Source: CBDVBD01 sp965372135
GTDB lineage: Bacteria; Electryoneota; RPQS01; CBDVBD01
NCBI GenBank assembly: GCA_965372135.1
Contig: CBDVBD010000086.1
Location: 1 to 13,149, forward strand
DNA: 13,149 nt
Direction: 5' to 3'
The notes under the pieces were generated by a model that had not been told where the DNA came from, did not search any database, and saw only the letters and a program-made list of their open reading frames with translations. The position numbers and the translations under genes are program-made. Each line of letters opens with the position of its first letter. Positions within the stretch are counted from its first letter, which is position 1. Of the stretch, positions 1 through 7,407 are shown in pieces.

Positions 1-81
1 GGGGACGTTGATGATGGTGGCGGTGGTGGGTATGGATATAACTAATGCCAAAACCAACGTGAAAACGAAAAACCTTTTCAT
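1..81 (-). CDS. Signal peptide and first residues of a secreted beta-helix protein (3' part outside window)
   Basis: Only the first 27 codons lie in the window. They start at an ATG whose first base is 81, preceded by GGAGGG four bases upstream, a good ribosome binding site. The peptide begins MKRFF, has a hydrophobic core (VFTLVLALVISI), and runs into TATIINVP. The complete gene that follows at 137-1633 has the matching sequence CATIINIP at the end of its own signal peptide, and there it begins the beta-helix domain. The two genes also share nucleotide sequence here (ggggaYgttgatgatggtgg at the left edge and near 1555). This is therefore most likely a tandem paralogue of the 137-1633 gene, exported through Sec and probably also carrying a T9SS tail. 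The 55-bp gap from the preceding stop codon suggests the same transcript. The family is inferred from only about eight mature residues plus the paralogy. Confidence 0.72.
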   Translation of the reverse strand, partial: MKRFFVFTLVLALVISIPTTATIINVP

Positions 82-136
82 GATCCCTCCATCAGTTGAG
101 GTGTCTAATCGGACACCTATACAAACGCTTTGTCGG

Positions 137-1633
137 CTACTTCAAAAGCAACATCTTGATGATGTTGTTGTGGTGCCCGCTTTGCAGGTGGGCGAAGTAG
201 ATGCCTGATGCAAATCCTGATGCGTCCCACACGATTTCGTGATAGCCGGCTTGCTGGATATCGTTGTGCAAGGTTTCAACGGTTTGACCCAGGATGTTGT
301 GCACGGTTAAGGTTACATGATCAGGGGCTGGCAGGTTGTATTTCAACACAGTAGTGGCGTTAAAGGGATTCGGAAAGTTTTGGGCTAAGAAAAAATCGCT
401 TGGGATATTCGCTGTGGGTTGGTTCCGGACCGGCGAGGTTAACCATCTGCCGCCGTAAGCACCCAAGTCGCTTCGGGAGGTGTTTAATCCGTTATCGCAG
501 TCCAGCAAGCTGTCCAATATCACGGGGGAACCAACGTCAATACAGGGGGAATAATAGGGATCACCGCAGTCAATAGAATCCTGTAAGTGGAAGTCGTCAT
601 TGACGGGATTGCGGAATCGCGGATAGATATTAATGCATCCTGCGCCGGGATACCCGCCTTCTATATTGCAGTAAGTAAATGAAGGGTATGCTGCACCTTC
701 AGCATAGTATTCGGCTCCATTTGGTGCGTAATCATCCCACAGAATGCAATTGACAACCGTTGGCCGGGATCCGTTTCGGCAGCTAATTCCTCCTCCGTAA
801 GTGGCGCTGTTGTTTCTGGTGATGGTGTTGTTAATCAGAGTTGGATGTGCTGCGGAACAATAAATTGCCCCTCCGCCGAAAATGCAGTTGTTGTCGTAAA
901 ACAGGTTATTTATGATCATGGGATTCGATGAAATACAGTATATCCCACCTCCGTAACCTCCGATAAAAGTGGTGAAGTTTTGATCGAAAATGTTGTCAGC
1001 GATGACCGGATTGGAATTTACGCAGCTCATCCCTGCGCCGTGACCGCCCACTGTAGTCCGAAAAGTCGTGTTTAGACGGATAAGGTTGTGAGTGATTAAT
1101 GGCGTTGCATCTTCCCGACAGGCAATCCCGCCACCCTCTAAGGCTAAATTGTCGATGATGGTATTGTTGATGATGGTTGGGCTGGATTGATAGCAAGCGA
1201 TCCCGCCGCCATACTGGTTCGAGTAATTCTCGGTGATGACACAGTGTTGAATGATTGGGTTGGACATGTTCTCGATCAATATCCCGCCCTCCGATCCATT
1301 CTGGATGGTAAATCCGGTGAGGACGGTGGTGCTGTCCTCCCCTGAGATGAACGACACCACTGGTCCCAAGGAATCACCATCGATCACGGTTTGGGAGATG
1401 TAGGCTGTGTTACCGGTAGTAAGAAAAAGAGAACCCAGAACGATGTCGTGACCGCGGAATTCAAGGTTTTCCACGTAGGTTCCCGGCTGCACCAAGATAG
1501 TGTCGCCGTCGAAACTGGCGTGGATGCCTTCTTGGATGGTGCCATAATCACCGGGGATGTTGATGATGGTGGCGCATACTATAGTGCAAGACAAATAGAC
1601 TATAGCCCATGTAAAAACCAATACTCTTTGCAC
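137..1633 (-). CDS. Secreted right-handed beta-helix protein with T9SS type A sorting domain
   Basis: A 498-residue exported protein. Residues 1-21 form a signal peptide (MQRVLVFTWAIVYLSCTIVC). The mature chain opens with ATIINIPGDYGTIQEGIHAS, the usual start of pectin-lyase-like parallel beta-helices. Residues about 100-330 carry imperfect coils of the type 'NP.I..N.I..N....GGGI.C', the repeat of polymorphic outer-membrane and pectate-lyase-like proteins. A closing segment (CIDVGSP, DLGAYGG) precedes the sorting domain at about 414-498 (NFPNPFN, LGQTV, WDASG, SGIYFAHL, final IIKMLLLK). No catalytic site is evident, so a surface carbohydrate-binding or adhesive role is possible but unproven. 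The start codon is GTG (1631-1633), supported by AAGGAG five bases upstream. It lies 55 bp after the cysteine-synthase-like gene, and a paralogue begins 55 bp after its stop. Confidence 0.9.
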   Translation of the reverse strand: MQRVLVFTWAIVYLSCTIVCATIINIPGDYGTIQEGIHASFDGDTILVQPGTYVENLEFRGHDIVLGSLFLTTGNTAYISQTVIDGDSLGPVVSFISGEDSTTVLTGFTIQNGSEGGILIENMSNPIIQHCVITENYSNQYGGGIACYQSSPTIINNTIIDNLALEGGGIACREDATPLITHNLIRLNTTFRTTVGGHGAGMSCVNSNPVIADNIFDQNFTTFIGGYGGGIYCISSNPMIINNLFYDNNCIFGGGAIYCSAAHPTLINNTITRNNSATYGGGISCRNGSRPTVVNCILWDDYAPNGAEYYAEGAAYPSFTYCNIEGGYPGAGCINIYPRFRNPVNDDFHLQDSIDCGDPYYSPCIDVGSPVILDSLLDCDNGLNTSRSDLGAYGGRWLTSPVRNQPTANIPSDFFLAQNFPNPFNATTVLKYNLPAPDHVTLTVHNILGQTVETLHNDIQQAGYHEIVWDASGFASGIYFAHLQSGHHNNIIKMLLLK

Positions 1634-1688
1634 GTTTTCTCCTTAGGGGTGGAATCTTGTATCTCACCAAATGTTAAGGGTTATAAAA

Positions 1689-2786
1689 TCAGCTATTATG
1701 AGGCAAATAATTCCGCTGAGTACATTCGTATAGGTCGCAGCAAGTGTGGCACACCCGTTTGAAAGCCCGAAAACCGGTGAACTCGACATCCGGTGTTAGG
1801 TAATCGTCTTTAACCGGCTCGTCGCGCAGCAGGTCTGTACTTAAATACTTCTTATTATCGTCAGGGAGAACTGTGGTAACCACCGCATCAGTCCCCAGAT
1901 CATTCTGTACCATCAATGCAGCGATGAAGTTTGCTCCGGAAGATATCCCCACCGCCAATCCCAACTGTGCAGTGAGCTTTTGCGACATCAAGATTGCATC
2001 CCCATCATGCACCGGTACCACCGGGTCCAGTTCGTCTAAATTCACGATGGACGGAATAAACTCATCGGATATACCCTGGATACGATGCTGCCCGATTTTA
2101 TGTCCAGTGGATAGGGTGGGGGACTCTGCCGGTTCCATCGCGTGAATACGAACCTCTGGATTCTGAGATCGAAAATACCGGCCCACACCCATGATAGTAC
2201 CTCCCGTCCCCACCCCAGCCACGAAGGCATCCGGAGTCATGTTGTTAAACTGTAGCTGCCACCAGATTTCCGGTCCGGTGGTTTGTTCATGCGCATCCAC
2301 GTTTGCTTGGTTGGAAAATTGGCATGCTAAAAACACATTTTCCTGATCTGCCGCCATCTCCTCCGTCATCTGAATGCTGCCGAGGAATCCGCCCTGTTCG
2401 CGGGTAACAGGGACGATAGTCGCTCCCATGCTTTGGATAAGGTCCACCCGTTCCCGGCTCATCCAATCGGGCATAAAAATCGTCACTGGATGCCCCAATG
2501 CTCTGCCCAGCGCTGCAAACGATATCCCGGTATTGCCGCTGGTGGCTTCTACGATGGTATCTCCGGGTTTGATGTGTCCTTCCCGGTATGCCCAGTCCAG
2601 AATATAAAGCGCCATTCGGTCCTTGATACTGCCGGTCATATTCAGATTTTCCGATTTGGCATAGATCACCCTCTGTTCCCCCCGGTAAGTAAAATCGATT
2701 GCCAAAAGCGGTGTATTACCGATTAAATGTCGTAATCCTCGAAAGCGATCGCGCAGTTGAGATGTCATCACCTGATGTTCTGTCAT
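1689..2786 (-). CDS. PLP-dependent cysteine synthase-like enzyme with C-terminal cysteine cluster
   Basis: A 365-residue cytoplasmic enzyme of the cysteine synthase / cystathionine beta-synthase fold (type II PLP enzymes). In this family it would join O-acetylserine, or a related activated serine, with sulfide or another nucleophile. Visible motifs are IGNTPLL at 22-28, the PLP lysine K55 in NMTGSIKDR, the substrate loop TSGNTG at 82-87, the phosphate-binding GVGTGGT at 191-197, and SSG at 282-284, which contacts the cofactor ring nitrogen. After the usual fold there is a tail with C346-x2-C349-C350-x4-C355, a possible metal or redox site absent from classical CysK. No signal peptide is present. 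It sits between genes for exported proteins, 43 bp after one and 55 bp before the next. The ribosome site is weak (AAGAAG). The exact substrate cannot be read, so no gene symbol is given. Confidence 0.88.
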   Translation of the reverse strand: MTEHQVMTSQLRDRFRGLRHLIGNTPLLAIDFTYRGEQRVIYAKSENLNMTGSIKDRMALYILDWAYREGHIKPGDTIVEATSGNTGISFAALGRALGHPVTIFMPDWMSRERVDLIQSMGATIVPVTREQGGFLGSIQMTEEMAADQENVFLACQFSNQANVDAHEQTTGPEIWWQLQFNNMTPDAFVAGVGTGGTIMGVGRYFRSQNPEVRIHAMEPAESPTLSTGHKIGQHRIQGISDEFIPSIVNLDELDPVVPVHDGDAILMSQKLTAQLGLAVGISSGANFIAALMVQNDLGTDAVVTTVLPDDNKKYLSTDLLRDEPVKDDYLTPDVEFTGFRAFKRVCHTCCDLYECTQRNYLPHNS

Positions 2787-2829
2787 TGCTTCTTTTTTAT
2801 CCTTTTATGTTTAAGGTTAGGGTTCTAAG

Positions 2830-5028
2830 TTATTTCAATAAAACCATCTTGATGGTTTTTATGTTGTTGTCACTTTGAAGCTGTGCGAAGTAGAGTCCGG
2901 ATCCAATCTGGGATGCGTCCCAAGTGGCGGTGTATGTACCCGCTAACTGCATCCCCTCGTATAGTGTGACTACCCGCTGCCCCAGGAGATTATGAATAGT
3001 CAGCCTAATTTGACCTGCTACCGGAAGGCTGTATTTAAGGACGGCACTGGCGTTGAAGGGATTCGGGTAGCACGGATACAAAGCGAACTCGTGCGGCGTT
3101 TCTTGAGGAGTTTGAACCGTGGACAGAGCGTCCACTTGATATACCGTAAACTTGTGCGTACTAATTGTGAGGAGATACGATTCGAATATCTCCATGTCGA
3201 GTATTTCCTCATCTATATTGTAATGTCCGACCTCCACCGGATGTACCGGATCAGCAAGATCCATGGCGTAGATTACTCCCTCCGTAGAGAATGGGGGGTA
3301 CTGACTGAAAATTAGTGTGTTCTCATTGGCTGCCACTGCAGTAACATAATTTGCGCCGACAGAACCGAACACTCCTGGATTCACCGGATCGGCGATACGT
3401 ATGATCTTTACTCCGTTTTCGCGAGTTGTGACATACGCATAGTCACCACCAATAGCTATATTTAGTGAGCTCAATCCTGAAACTGCGCAAGAGCCCACCA
3501 GTTGTGGACTCGTGGGATTGGCAAGGCTGTATATCTCAAAGTTGGATGAAGAACAGACATAGATATAGCCGTTTGAAGCCGTCATGATAGCTCCACTAAG
3601 TTGCATTGAATCTACCAGCACGGGATTTGCCGGGTCAGCCAAACTAAATATATACATACAATATGTAAAAGGAGAAGCCTCGACGGAAACGGCATACGCA
3701 TATTCCCCAGCAGTAGTGATTATACCTGGACGCCATCTCATGCCGACTGATTCCCAGCAATTTAACGATTCTGGTTCCGCAGGATCAGTTATATCATAAG
3801 TTAGAAGCCCAGTGTACCGTTCGACCCCGTATAAGAAATGCCCGTGTATCACCGCATCTTCCAAAAAGATGCCCCTGAGGTGGCTTAGTTCGTTAGCCTG
3901 TGGAAGACTCGTCAAATCGATGATGTGAAACCCGACAAGTCCATCTGTGAGACAGCCGAGCGTCCCATTGACCGCGATGCGACGGAGATACCCAATCTGT
4001 CCGAAGGAAACGACCTCTGCAGGTATTGCCGGATTAGAGATGTCTACGACCGTCACTGCGGAATCGCTCGCAAATCGACCCCCGTAAAATCCATTTCCAA
4101 CGCAAACGATATTTCCCAAACTGGCGAGTCCCGTAAATTCTGGTTGACCAGGCTGCCGGATCAAGCTGCCTTCGAAAACCGGATGAACCGGATCGGTAAT
4201 ATTCCAGATATTCAGCGTGTAACCCTTCCCTAACACCGCGTGATTACCCGTTACAGTTACTGCCGCGCAAACACCGGAGTCGCACGCGCCAACTTCGAAC
4301 GGCTGTAAAGGATTAGATATATCGATGATTCGCAAACCATCTGCGTAGGTGCCGGCGTAAACATAATTTCCCGAAATCGTCGCGTCCCCCCAAAACCAAA
4401 ATTGAGTGTCAACCACGGCGACTTGCACCGGTAGGGTCGGATCGCTGATATCCCACATAGACAAACCGACACCTCGCAAACACAGATATTCTCCCACCAT
4501 GCCAACCGGTAAAACCGGACAACTTGGTTCCGGGGGGAAATTTCCACCAATAATGTGTATGTTTCCAAGGTCTGAGATGTCCACTATGCAAAGACCGCCA
4601 TCCAAAATTTTCATAATAGCAATGTCTCCAAGTGGCATGAAATCTCTAACTTGACCTCCTGAGTGCCAATCAACCAATGTTACTGGAAGCGTAGGGTCCG
4701 ATACATCATATACGATAACTCCGTAACCTGGGTTAACATAGGCTAAATTGCCTATTACATAGACGCTATTACCGCTCCAAGAATCCGACCAACTTGCCTG
4801 TCCGATTTCTATCGGATGAGCCGGATCGGCAAGATTTGTGATATGAAGTGTGTTACCGCATACAGTATATACCAGATCCCCCACCATTTGGATGCCATTG
4901 AGCCAATCCCAGTAATCCAATGTAGACACGCGACTCATGCCCAAGCTGTCCTGTGCCTGACCGACATTCCAGATAGCCAGAAATAGTAATATAACCAGCC
5001 CGCACCTACTCAAATGAACCGTTCTCAT
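2830..5028 (-). CDS. Secreted LVIVD-repeat protein with T9SS sorting domain (copy A)
   Basis: A 732-residue exported protein. Residues 1-26 are a signal peptide (MRTVHLSRCGLVILLFLA.. ending VGQAQ). The body holds 13 LVIVD-type repeats, recognised by the recurring strand-turn 'vDISDPxxPxxvG', for example YDVSDPTLPVTLV, IDISNPLQPFEVG and MDLADPVHPVEVG. LVIVD repeats are thought to form beta-propeller-like folds, so this could make one or two propellers, which is an inference. The sorting domain occupies about 647-732 (CYPNPFN, LLGQRV, TWDAS, SGLYFAQL, final KMVLLK). No enzyme motif is seen. The ATG at 5028 has GGAGGT five bases upstream. The gene is a colinear paralogue of the next gene upstream. 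Its signal peptide and leader are near-identical to that paralogue, but its last 25 residues differ and resemble those of the 137-1633 protein. Confidence 0.9.
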   Translation of the reverse strand: MRTVHLSRCGLVILLFLAIWNVGQAQDSLGMSRVSTLDYWDWLNGIQMVGDLVYTVCGNTLHITNLADPAHPIEIGQASWSDSWSGNSVYVIGNLAYVNPGYGVIVYDVSDPTLPVTLVDWHSGGQVRDFMPLGDIAIMKILDGGLCIVDISDLGNIHIIGGNFPPEPSCPVLPVGMVGEYLCLRGVGLSMWDISDPTLPVQVAVVDTQFWFWGDATISGNYVYAGTYADGLRIIDISNPLQPFEVGACDSGVCAAVTVTGNHAVLGKGYTLNIWNITDPVHPVFEGSLIRQPGQPEFTGLASLGNIVCVGNGFYGGRFASDSAVTVVDISNPAIPAEVVSFGQIGYLRRIAVNGTLGCLTDGLVGFHIIDLTSLPQANELSHLRGIFLEDAVIHGHFLYGVERYTGLLTYDITDPAEPESLNCWESVGMRWRPGIITTAGEYAYAVSVEASPFTYCMYIFSLADPANPVLVDSMQLSGAIMTASNGYIYVCSSSNFEIYSLANPTSPQLVGSCAVSGLSSLNIAIGGDYAYVTTRENGVKIIRIADPVNPGVFGSVGANYVTAVAANENTLIFSQYPPFSTEGVIYAMDLADPVHPVEVGHYNIDEEILDMEIFESYLLTISTHKFTVYQVDALSTVQTPQETPHEFALYPCYPNPFNASAVLKYSLPVAGQIRLTIHNLLGQRVVTLYEGMQLAGTYTATWDASQIGSGLYFAQLQSDNNIKTIKMVLLK

Positions 5029-5172
5029 ATTAACCTCCAGGATGATGTGGTCGAGTCACTGATGCAAGGAGACATATGGTTATCTCAATAACACTACCTT
5101 CTGATTAAATTCCCTATCCCCAGCCATCAACCTAACAAGATAGGTTCCGGAGGCAGATGTGGTTGCATCCCA
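4936..5172. repeat. 237-bp gene-junction repeat, copy 1
   Basis: This block covers the first ~93 bp of LVIVD copy A (its whole signal peptide), the 51-bp spacer and the last ~93 bp of copy B. It matches 7171-7407 without any insertion or deletion at an exact offset of 2235 bp. I counted about 19 differences in 237 positions by eye (about 92% identity). Similarity falls off sharply at 5172/5173, which is the TGG GAT codons of the sorting-domain WDA motif. At the other end it weakens after the codon for DSLGM. Confidence 0.88.
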
Positions 5173-7263
5173 CAGAATTTTATGTGCTCCCGGAGACACA
5201 GGAGAAAAATCAAATTGATCGACACGCTGTCCTAAGATATTGTAGATGGTAATAGTGGCTTCGGATTCGAAAGGAATGGTGAAGGGAATTACTAGTGTGC
5301 TATTGAAGGGATTAGGATATGGAGGAAGTAAGGCGAACTCGTGTGGGACTATTTCTGGGCGCGACCCTATGCCCGACAAGGAATCGCACAGGTAGACCCG
5401 GAAATCGCTATCGCTGACGGTGAATAGATACTGCCCTTGAATCTCCATGTCCCTTATATATTCAGCGGTCCAGTAATAACCCACCAATTCAGGGTTTAGC
5501 GGATTGGTCACTTCATATAGACTAATCCTGGTTCGATCATCCATAGCAACGATGTTTCCGGCGGCAACTACCGAGCCTACCCAATAGCCATCAATCCAGC
5601 TAACCTCATTTGGATGCAAAGGGTCACCGACATCGACAATCCGCATCCCGCCATATCCATCCGCCACATAGACATTACGTTCAGCCGCAGCCAAGTCAAA
5701 TACGCAATCGTACAAGGTATGTGCTTGCAGGTTACAGGAACCCACCAATTGCGGTGTTGCCGGGTTGGAAAGACTGCACACATAGAAACTTGATCCGGCG
5801 CCATAGTAAAGGTATCCATTCAGCGCCGCCAATCCAAGACCTGCATTTCCTGTGGGGAGATCTAGAACATCCACGCACTGCGGAAGCGCCGGATTTGACA
5901 GACTAAAAGTGGCTATATGATAGAGACGGGCAACATACGCATAATCACCTTCAATCACGATCCTGCATGCCCCATCGTATAGCACACAGCTAAGAGATTC
6001 CGGCTCTGCTGGATTACTGACGTCAAATACAACAATTCCCTTGGTTCCTGAAGCATCGAGTTCCTCCACCAAATAGGCATAATTTCCCCGGACGGCAACG
6101 TCCAAACCCTCTGCCCCTACTGCATTCATATGTGCAAGCTCAGACACGTGATTGAGGTTAGCAAGGTCTACCGTCCGCAGTACTAAGCCACGGTCCGCCA
6201 GGTAAGCCGTGGTACCGGTAATTGTCGCTCGAGTAAGGATTCCCAGGGGACCGAACGAGCTGACCTCCACTGGCGCCGCGGGATCGGAAATATCCACCAC
6301 CAATACCGCATAAAAAGGTCCAGCCATTGTTGTGGACACAAGAATCCCCGCGCTGAAGACTCTAAACGACCCACGTGCCTCCGTAGGGATCATACTCTCA
6401 AAAACCGGGTGAGTTGGGTCGGAGACGTTCCAGATACTCAACCAGGTATCCGAGGACGTACCCTTCACCAATACCGCATGAGAACCCGTCACCGTAACAT
6501 CCTCGGTCCATCCACTGCTGTCACAGCCAGCTACTTCCACTGGGTGTAAAGGATCCGACAGGTCTATGATGCGTAGTCCGTAGTAAAGGGTTCCGAGATA
6601 GGCATAATCTCCCGAGATCGCGGCGTGATGTGCGATCATAGTCGTATCTATCGAAGCGACACACTGCGGGTTCGCTGGATTGCTCATATCGTACAGGCGC
6701 AGCCCCCCAGGGAATCCAGTCATGCACAGATACTCACCTGCCATACCCACTGCATTCCAAGCCTCGCCATTAGGGAAGACTCCGATTCGATGTACATTGG
6801 TCGGGTCCGAGATATCCAACACAAAGGGAAAACCTTCGTCCGATTGTGCAATGGCATAGTCTCCATGCACAAATGAGATATCGCTCATGTGCGTACCGGA
6901 CCACTGCCCAAGCGTCACCGGATTAGTCGGGTCGGAGACATTTAGTACAAACCCGCCATTATATGTACCAAGATAGGCAAGAGTATCGATCACATAGACT
7001 CCTCCAGAGGTTCCACTCCATTGATACCAAGTGAAACGTCCAATCGTAACCGGGTTCGCCGGATCCGAGAGACTCACGATGTGCATCTCCGAGGTGCCCA
7101 CGACGTATACCAAATCTCCTACCATTTGGATTTTGTCCCCGCCCCAGTAGTCCAGGCTCGACAAACAGCGCATCCCCAAGCTGTCCTGTGCCTGACCCAC
7201 ATTCCAGACAGCCAGAAATAGCAATATGACCAGCCCGCACCTACTCAAGTGAACCGTTCTCAT
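5080..7263 (-). CDS. Secreted LVIVD-repeat protein with T9SS sorting domain (copy B)
   Basis: A 727-residue paralogue of copy A. The signal peptide differs at one residue in the first 30 (V for I at 19). The body again has 13 LVIVD repeats in register with copy A, for example LNVSDPTNPVTLG, IDLSDPLHPVEVA, VDISDPAAPVEVS and VDVGDPLHPNEVS. Outside the signal peptide the two proteins are only moderately alike. The sorting domain is at about 642-727 (PYPNPFN, ILGQRV, LWDATT, SGTYLVRL, final KVVLLR). Its last 29 residues nearly match those of the unrelated beta-helix protein upstream (WDATTxASGxYxVRLMAGDREFNQKVVLLR pattern), not those of copy A, so the gene is mosaic. The ribosome site is weaker than in copy A (GGAG, from one changed base in the GGAGGT). 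Gaps of 51 bp on both sides are equal in length and near-identical in sequence. Function beyond export is unknown. Confidence 0.9.
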   Translation of the reverse strand: MRTVHLSRCGLVILLFLAVWNVGQAQDSLGMRCLSSLDYWGGDKIQMVGDLVYVVGTSEMHIVSLSDPANPVTIGRFTWYQWSGTSGGVYVIDTLAYLGTYNGGFVLNVSDPTNPVTLGQWSGTHMSDISFVHGDYAIAQSDEGFPFVLDISDPTNVHRIGVFPNGEAWNAVGMAGEYLCMTGFPGGLRLYDMSNPANPQCVASIDTTMIAHHAAISGDYAYLGTLYYGLRIIDLSDPLHPVEVAGCDSSGWTEDVTVTGSHAVLVKGTSSDTWLSIWNVSDPTHPVFESMIPTEARGSFRVFSAGILVSTTMAGPFYAVLVVDISDPAAPVEVSSFGPLGILTRATITGTTAYLADRGLVLRTVDLANLNHVSELAHMNAVGAEGLDVAVRGNYAYLVEELDASGTKGIVVFDVSNPAEPESLSCVLYDGACRIVIEGDYAYVARLYHIATFSLSNPALPQCVDVLDLPTGNAGLGLAALNGYLYYGAGSSFYVCSLSNPATPQLVGSCNLQAHTLYDCVFDLAAAERNVYVADGYGGMRIVDVGDPLHPNEVSWIDGYWVGSVVAAGNIVAMDDRTRISLYEVTNPLNPELVGYYWTAEYIRDMEIQGQYLFTVSDSDFRVYLCDSLSGIGSRPEIVPHEFALLPPYPNPFNSTLVIPFTIPFESEATITIYNILGQRVDQFDFSPVSPGAHKILWDATTSASGTYLVRLMAGDREFNQKVVLLR

Positions 7264-7407
7264 AATAAACTCCAGGATGATGGGGTCGAGTTACTGACGC
7301 AAGGAGACATATGGTTATCTCAACAATACTACCTTCTGATTAAACTCCCTATCCCCAGCCATCAACCGAACAATATAGATTCCGGAAGCACATGTGGTTG
7401 CATCCCA
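7171..7407. repeat. 237-bp gene-junction repeat, copy 2
   Basis: This is the partner of 4936-5172. It covers the signal-peptide code of LVIVD copy B, its 51-bp leader, and the last ~93 bp of the upstream beta-helix gene. The gene bodies on either side are of different families (beta-helix here, LVIVD at copy 1), so the shared tail cannot be explained by simple whole-gene descent. Confidence 0.88.

Noticed and set aside
3584..4233. Plus-strand open frames inside the LVIVD genes
   Set aside because: They are antisense shadows of strongly coding repeats with clear signal peptides and tails on the minus strand.
2830..7263. Recurring short motifs in the DNA, considered as a CRISPR-like or tandem-repeat array
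   Set aside because: The recurrences encode the LVIVD motif, are degenerate at the DNA level, and are spaced by protein-repeat length, so they are coding repeats.
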